From contig BJHL01000002.1 of NCBI GenBank assembly GCA_014192545.1, positions 512,863 through 576,862 on the forward strand: a DNA stretch of 64,000 bases, read 5' to 3'. Below the pieces are notes generated by a model. That model saw only the letters and a program-made list of their open reading frames with translations, was not told where the DNA came from and did not search any database. This DNA is from Phycisphaerae bacterium. GTDB taxonomy: Bacteria > Planctomycetota > Phycisphaerae > Phycisphaerales > UBA1924. This document shows, one piece after another, positions 60,396-64,000 of the stretch; the stretch's first letter is position 1; the number at the start of each line of letters is the position of its first letter. Position numbers and translations under genes: made by a program.

Positions 60396-62087
60396 TTAGC
60401 CGCCTGCGCTGCCCTCGCCGCCCGGCAGCGTCATGCTCCAAGGGTTCAGGTAGCCGTCGATGTCCTCTTTGGTGATCGTCTTGCCTTTGACGTCCTTGGT
60501 GCCCACCACAGTTTCATACGCCAGCTGCCGCACGGTCTTGCCTTGTTTGAAGGCGTTCTTCGCGAGAGCCGCGCTGGCGTCGTAGCCGATGACCGGCACC
60601 AGGCTCGTACACATCGCGAGGCTGCCTTCGATAAGGCTGTTGCAGCGGGCTTCGTCGGCAACCAAACCCGGACTTGGCGGCAGGCCCGTGCTTGCGTCGC
60701 CGTTGTGGGCACGCAGCAGGTTCTGATCAAACATGTGGCACGCCCGGCTAAGCAGATGAATGCTGTCGAGCAAGTTGGCAGCCATCATGGGCATGGCAAC
60801 GTTGAGATCAAGCAGGCTGCCCACGCCGCCGAAGCCGCCGTAGGTGATCGCCGCATCGTTGCCGACGACTTGGCAGCAAACCATGATCATCGCTTCGCAG
60901 ATGACCGGATTGACTTTGCCGGGCATGATGCTGCTGCCGGGTTGCACAGCGGGCAAAACGAGTTCACCGATGCCGCAGCGCGGGCCACTACCCAGCCAGC
61001 GAATGTCATTTGCGATCTTGCTCAAGCTTACAGCGATGGTTTTGAGCACGCCGCTGGCTTCGACATATGCGTCTTTGGCGTGCTGAGCTTCAAAGTGATT
61101 CACCGCTTCACGGAAATGCACGCCGGTCGTCCGCGTGAGTTCAGCCGCGACCATTTTGCCGAACTGTTCGTGAGCGTTGATCCCAGTCCCGACCGCCGTG
61201 CCGCCGATCGCGAGTTCACTTAGCGTGTGCAACGCGCGATGCACGCGTTCTTGCGCGTGCCGGACTTGACTGGCGTAACCGCTGAACTCCTGGCCTAGAC
61301 GAATCGGCGTTGCATCAGCAAGGTGCGTGCGGCCGATTTTGACCAACTTGTCCCACGCCTTGGCTTTGGCTTCCAGTTCGCTCGCAACGCGATCAAGGGC
61401 TGGCAACAGTTCTTCGTGCAGCATTTTCGCCGCGGCGATGTGCATCGCCGTCGGAAAGGTGTCGTTACTGCTCTGGCCCATGTTCACATGGTCGTTGGGG
61501 TGAATGCCGCCAGCGGCGATGTAGTCTTTGTTCTTGGATGAACCGATGGGAGCATGGCGACGAATGCAAACGATGTTGGCGATGACCTCGTTGGCATTCA
61601 TGTTGGTGCTGGTGCCGCTGCCGGTTTGATAGATATCAACCGGAAAATGCTTGGCAATGCCGCCAAAGGCACTCAGGCCATCTTCGATTTCCCGGCAAGC
61701 TTCAACAATCGCGCCGGTTCGCTCTTGCGAGAGGCGACCGAGTTTGAGATTCACGCGTGCGCACGAGGCTTTGAGAATTGCATAGGCCTTGATGACGCTG
61801 GCGGGCACCGGACGGCCGCTGACCGGGAAATTCAGCACGGCTCGCTGCGTACTCGCGCCGTAAAGCACATCGGCGGGAACAGGCATGGAGCCCATAGTGT
61901 CTTGCTCGATGCGGGTTGCGCCGCTTGGCAATTGCACGGGTGCTGCTGGCGCGGGCGGCAGTGGCGACGGGGCGGCAGGCTTGGATTTGTTGACCTTTGC
62001 GCGGGGCTTTTTCGCCATAGGCGGCTTTTTATCGCGCGAGTTGCGGGCGTGGCGGACCGTCTTTTTGTTGTTGGGCTTGCTGGGCAT
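60396..62087 (-). CDS. fumC: Class II fumarate hydratase
   Basis: Interconverts fumarate and malate in the citric acid cycle; iron-independent class II enzyme. Motifs: VPADVLYGASTQRAVLNFPV, TGSGTSTNMNANEV, NMGQSSNDTFPTAMHIA, KIGRTHLADATPIRLGQEF, TAVGTGINAH, and the superfamily signature GSSIMPGKVNP with the catalytic Ser loop. 563 aa, about 95 longer than E. coli FumC. The excess is mostly an N-terminal extension rich in Lys, Pro and Ala (PPMAKKPRAKVNKSKPAAPS). A Met at 62018 (MAKKPRAKV) would remove part of it. Aspartase is the close alternative, but the residues seen favour fumarase. Confidence 0.9.
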   Translation of the reverse strand: MPSKPNNKKTVRHARNSRDKKPPMAKKPRAKVNKSKPAAPSPLPPAPAAPVQLPSGATRIEQDTMGSMPVPADVLYGASTQRAVLNFPVSGRPVPASVIKAYAILKASCARVNLKLGRLSQERTGAIVEACREIEDGLSAFGGIAKHFPVDIYQTGSGTSTNMNANEVIANIVCIRRHAPIGSSKNKDYIAAGGIHPNDHVNMGQSSNDTFPTAMHIAAAKMLHEELLPALDRVASELEAKAKAWDKLVKIGRTHLADATPIRLGQEFSGYASQVRHAQERVHRALHTLSELAIGGTAVGTGINAHEQFGKMVAAELTRTTGVHFREAVNHFEAQHAKDAYVEASGVLKTIAVSLSKIANDIRWLGSGPRCGIGELVLPAVQPGSSIMPGKVNPVICEAMIMVCCQVVGNDAAITYGGFGGVGSLLDLNVAMPMMAANLLDSIHLLSRACHMFDQNLLRAHNGDASTGLPPSPGLVADEARCNSLIEGSLAMCTSLVPVIGYDASAALAKNAFKQGKTVRQLAYETVVGTKDVKGKTITKEDIDGYLNPWSMTLPGGEGSAGG

Positions 62088-62215
62088 AAGGACGGCAGTG
62101 TAAGTCTGGTTTGCCGGTTTGGGGTAATTGGATGAAATCCGTCTAATCTGGCGACACCATACCTTCCGAGGTGCGTCTGAGTGTTTAAGCTCATGGGGCA
62201 GCGCGGAGTATTGCT

Positions 62216-63763
62216 ATGAAGATTCGTGTCGCATCGGGGCTGGCTTTGGTTGTGGCGTTGCTTTCGTGCGCGGGACTCGCGACCAGCGCGTGGTCGCAAA
62301 CCGTGCCTACAAAGGTCAAGCCCAGCAAGACTGAGCCAGCCGCACCAGCAACACCGGCGAAGCAGCCCGATGCGCAGCCGCCTGCGCAAACTGGTCCACG
62401 CGGGGCACCCAAGCGCGGCACGTACGTCGAGCGTGGCAAGTCACGCGACACGATGCTGAAGATCGGCGTGCGCGTCATGACCGAGATCAAAACCAAGGTC
62501 ACGACGAAGAACATTCCGGCATTGCCCAGCAAACCCAATGGCGAAACCAAGAACCCCGGCACGCCCACAGGGCCTGTTCCCGAGATCTCAATTGACCTCA
62601 AGGAACAAGGCATCTTCGCGATTGATTCGATTTCGATGATCTTCCCTTTCGCTCGCACAACCGCAGGCAGCGACATGTTGGGCGATGTCGTCGATTGGCC
62701 TGAAGTTGCAGGCGGGCCGCTTGGCTATCGCGGCCGGTTTTACGTGGGTGACAAAGTCATCGACACGCAGCCGGACATTCTGACTGGCTACCCCGCAGGT
62801 GTGCAACTTGCCAAATGGGTGTACACGCGGGCCGAGGGCGACAAAGAGTTTCGCGAGGTCAAGCTTGATGTCGAGATGCCGGTGCGTTGTTACGAAGTGA
62901 AATTCAACGAGAAAGCGGCGATGGCAGTGCCGTGGCCGCGCGTGTGGCCCGAAGAAGCCAGCAGCGCGCTCAAGCCGCAGACGTACATCGAGCGCGGATT
63001 GACGAGCGATGGCGAAGTGAAGGATTTTGACCCCAAGCCGCTTGAAGCGACGCTCGCTGGATGGCTGAATGAAGAAGGCATCAAGGACGTGAAGAGCGTG
63101 CCTTTAGTGCAAGTGGCCAAGGTGCTGACCGGGCGCGTGTGGAAAGCCGTGCAGCCCAGCGGTGACGGACAAGTGAGCCAGAAACGCACGGGCAAGATGA
63201 TGGGCCTGCAGATTCAGCCGCCCAGCGTGACGCTGGATCGCGGACGCGGAAGCGAGCACGACATGGTGGTGCTGCTGACGGCGATGCTCAAGCAAGCTGG
63301 CATCCCTGCGCGGACGGTGATCGGGCTGGAAGCGCAAGCCGATGGCGACCGCTTCTTGGATGATCGCGGCGGCAGCAAAGGCCTGCGTGCGTGGGTCGAG
63401 TTCTGCGTGTATGACGAAGCGCAGAACACGATCAACTGGGTGCCCATTGATATCTTCATGATGCGTCGTGGCGCGCCGCGGCCGCCCAAGATGAACACGG
63501 AATGGAAGCTCTTTGGCACGATGGAGAAGACGGCCGAGTTGGTGCCGTTCGCGTTGCAGTATCACCCGCCGACCGACGTTGCGACCTACGGCATCGCGGG
63601 CTTTTGGGGCTGGTTCGTGACGCCCAAGGCGCCGGCGGATGTTGAAATGACGCTGAGCTTCCACGCCACCAGCGTGCCCCGGCGGGCGAGTGAAGAGCTC
63701 AAGCCGGCGGATATGAAGAAGCGTGATAGTGAGAAGAGTGATAAGAAGAAGCTCGGCGATTAA
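62216..63763 (+). CDS. Secreted transglutaminase-like protein lacking catalytic Cys and His
   Basis: 515 aa with signal peptide MKIRVASGLALVVALLSCAG (cleavage near AWS-QT), then a Pro/Ala/Lys linker to ~65. A beta-rich region (~130-240) precedes the transglutaminase-like core at ~340-415: RGRGSEHDMVVLLTAMLKQA + GIPARTVIGLEA, and LRAWVEFCVYDEAQN + WVPIDI. In the family the first block carries the catalytic Cys and the second the His; here these positions are Glu347 and Arg391. The Asp of the triad is kept (Asp412). The C-terminal tail (ELKPADMKKRDSEKSDKKKL) is charged. Probably non-enzymatic, for example binding or structural in the periplasm. Confidence 0.6.
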   Translation: MKIRVASGLALVVALLSCAGLATSAWSQTVPTKVKPSKTEPAAPATPAKQPDAQPPAQTGPRGAPKRGTYVERGKSRDTMLKIGVRVMTEIKTKVTTKNIPALPSKPNGETKNPGTPTGPVPEISIDLKEQGIFAIDSISMIFPFARTTAGSDMLGDVVDWPEVAGGPLGYRGRFYVGDKVIDTQPDILTGYPAGVQLAKWVYTRAEGDKEFREVKLDVEMPVRCYEVKFNEKAAMAVPWPRVWPEEASSALKPQTYIERGLTSDGEVKDFDPKPLEATLAGWLNEEGIKDVKSVPLVQVAKVLTGRVWKAVQPSGDGQVSQKRTGKMMGLQIQPPSVTLDRGRGSEHDMVVLLTAMLKQAGIPARTVIGLEAQADGDRFLDDRGGSKGLRAWVEFCVYDEAQNTINWVPIDIFMMRRGAPRPPKMNTEWKLFGTMEKTAELVPFALQYHPPTDVATYGIAGFWGWFVTPKAPADVEMTLSFHATSVPRRASEELKPADMKKRDSEKSDKKKLGD

Positions 63764-63788
63764 GCGAGCGATTGTTTGGGCGTGAGAA

Positions 63789-63989
63789 TTACGCGGGTGA
63801 TTGAGCCAAGCGAGCGGCACGGCGGACGAGATGCTTCCGGTACATCGCTTGACCTTCTGCAATCGCGAGGCCCGCAATTACGACGATGAAGAAGCTCAAC
63901 AGACATAGGACAACGACCAACACGAGCGGCTCTTGAGCGTCGGACCGAGAGTTGAGATTGGAAGATGTGAGCATGCCAAATAACAGCAT
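63789..63989 (-). CDS. Small single-span membrane protein (possibly continuing beyond the window)
   Basis: 66 aa if the ATG at 63989 is the start. One hydrophobic segment (PLVLVVVLCLLSFFIVVIAG), then a basic cytoplasmic tail GQAMYRKHLVRRAARLAQSP. The frame is open to the right edge, so the true start may be outside. Convergent with the transglutaminase-like gene. No family recognised. Confidence 0.45.
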   Translation of the reverse strand: MLLFGMLTSSNLNSRSDAQEPLVLVVVLCLLSFFIVVIAGLAIAEGQAMYRKHLVRRAARLAQSPA

Positions 63990-64000
63990 TGCCAGCGAAG

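Overview
The window reads as a GC-rich, densely packed chromosomal segment of a planctomycete, most likely class Phycisphaerae. The main evidence is: (i) two secreted proteins carrying the Cys/Asp/Asn-rich dockerin-like repeat (CDSIDFNNNGVFP and relatives) that is typical of Phycisphaerales; (ii) a bacterial topoisomerase VI operon; (iii) an ECF sigma / TPR relic of a planctomycete type; (iv) a class I photolyase beside an iron-sulfur photolyase; and (v) outer-membrane lipopolysaccharide genes. No rRNA, tRNA, CRISPR array, insertion sequence or prophage gene was recognised.

Layout. 1-12 kb: the 3' part of proline-catabolic putA, the topoisomerase VI operon (top6B-top6A), a short serA-type dehydrogenase divergent from a SurA/parvulin-like lipoprotein, then the phosphate uptake operon pstS-pstC-pstA-pstB on the minus strand. 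12.0-12.8 kb: a gene-free block of nested inverted repeats, hairpins and 21-bp tandem repeats. 12.8-25 kb: a zinc-poor MDR oxidoreductase, a TPR protein, a QueC-like degenerate PP-loop protein with a small membrane protein, an orphan CoA-transferase B subunit, membrane and unknown proteins, a decayed ECF-sigma/TPR locus, cstA, psuG, and a large secreted protein ending in two dockerin-like repeats. 25-37 kb: a VWA protein and, 9 kb on, its probable MoxR/Mg-chelatase-like AAA partner. Between them lies a DNA-repair block (Lhr-type helicase, 4-TM protein, FeS (6-4)-type photolyase, class I photolyase), followed by a zinc-ribbon membrane protein and a secreted esterase-like protein.

37-48 kb: a class I aminotransferase, a three-part hydrolase/membrane/ATP-grasp fusion, a UMF1/Atg22-like MFS transporter, a histidine-kinase-like protein without key residues, peptide deformylase, an FAH-family protein, a TPR plus fucosyltransferase-like protein, and pyruvate kinase. 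48-57 kb: a 1078-residue LptC/LptA-like protein translationally coupled to kdsD (Kdo/LPS supply), an M28 peptidase, a strong terminator, and an M16 peptidase. 57-64 kb: an SGNH hydrolase, a beta-helix protein with N-terminal dockerin-like repeats, fumarase C, a transglutaminase-like protein lacking its catalytic residues, and a small membrane protein cut near the window edge.

The genes are mainly housekeeping, envelope and repair functions in short operons with very small gaps; several convergent pairs overlap by a few bases. The plus strand looks C-rich up to about 12 kb, G-rich from about 12.8 to 33 kb whichever strand is coding, and C-rich again from about 38 kb. This was judged by eye and not computed. 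All names rest on motif reading, without database searches.
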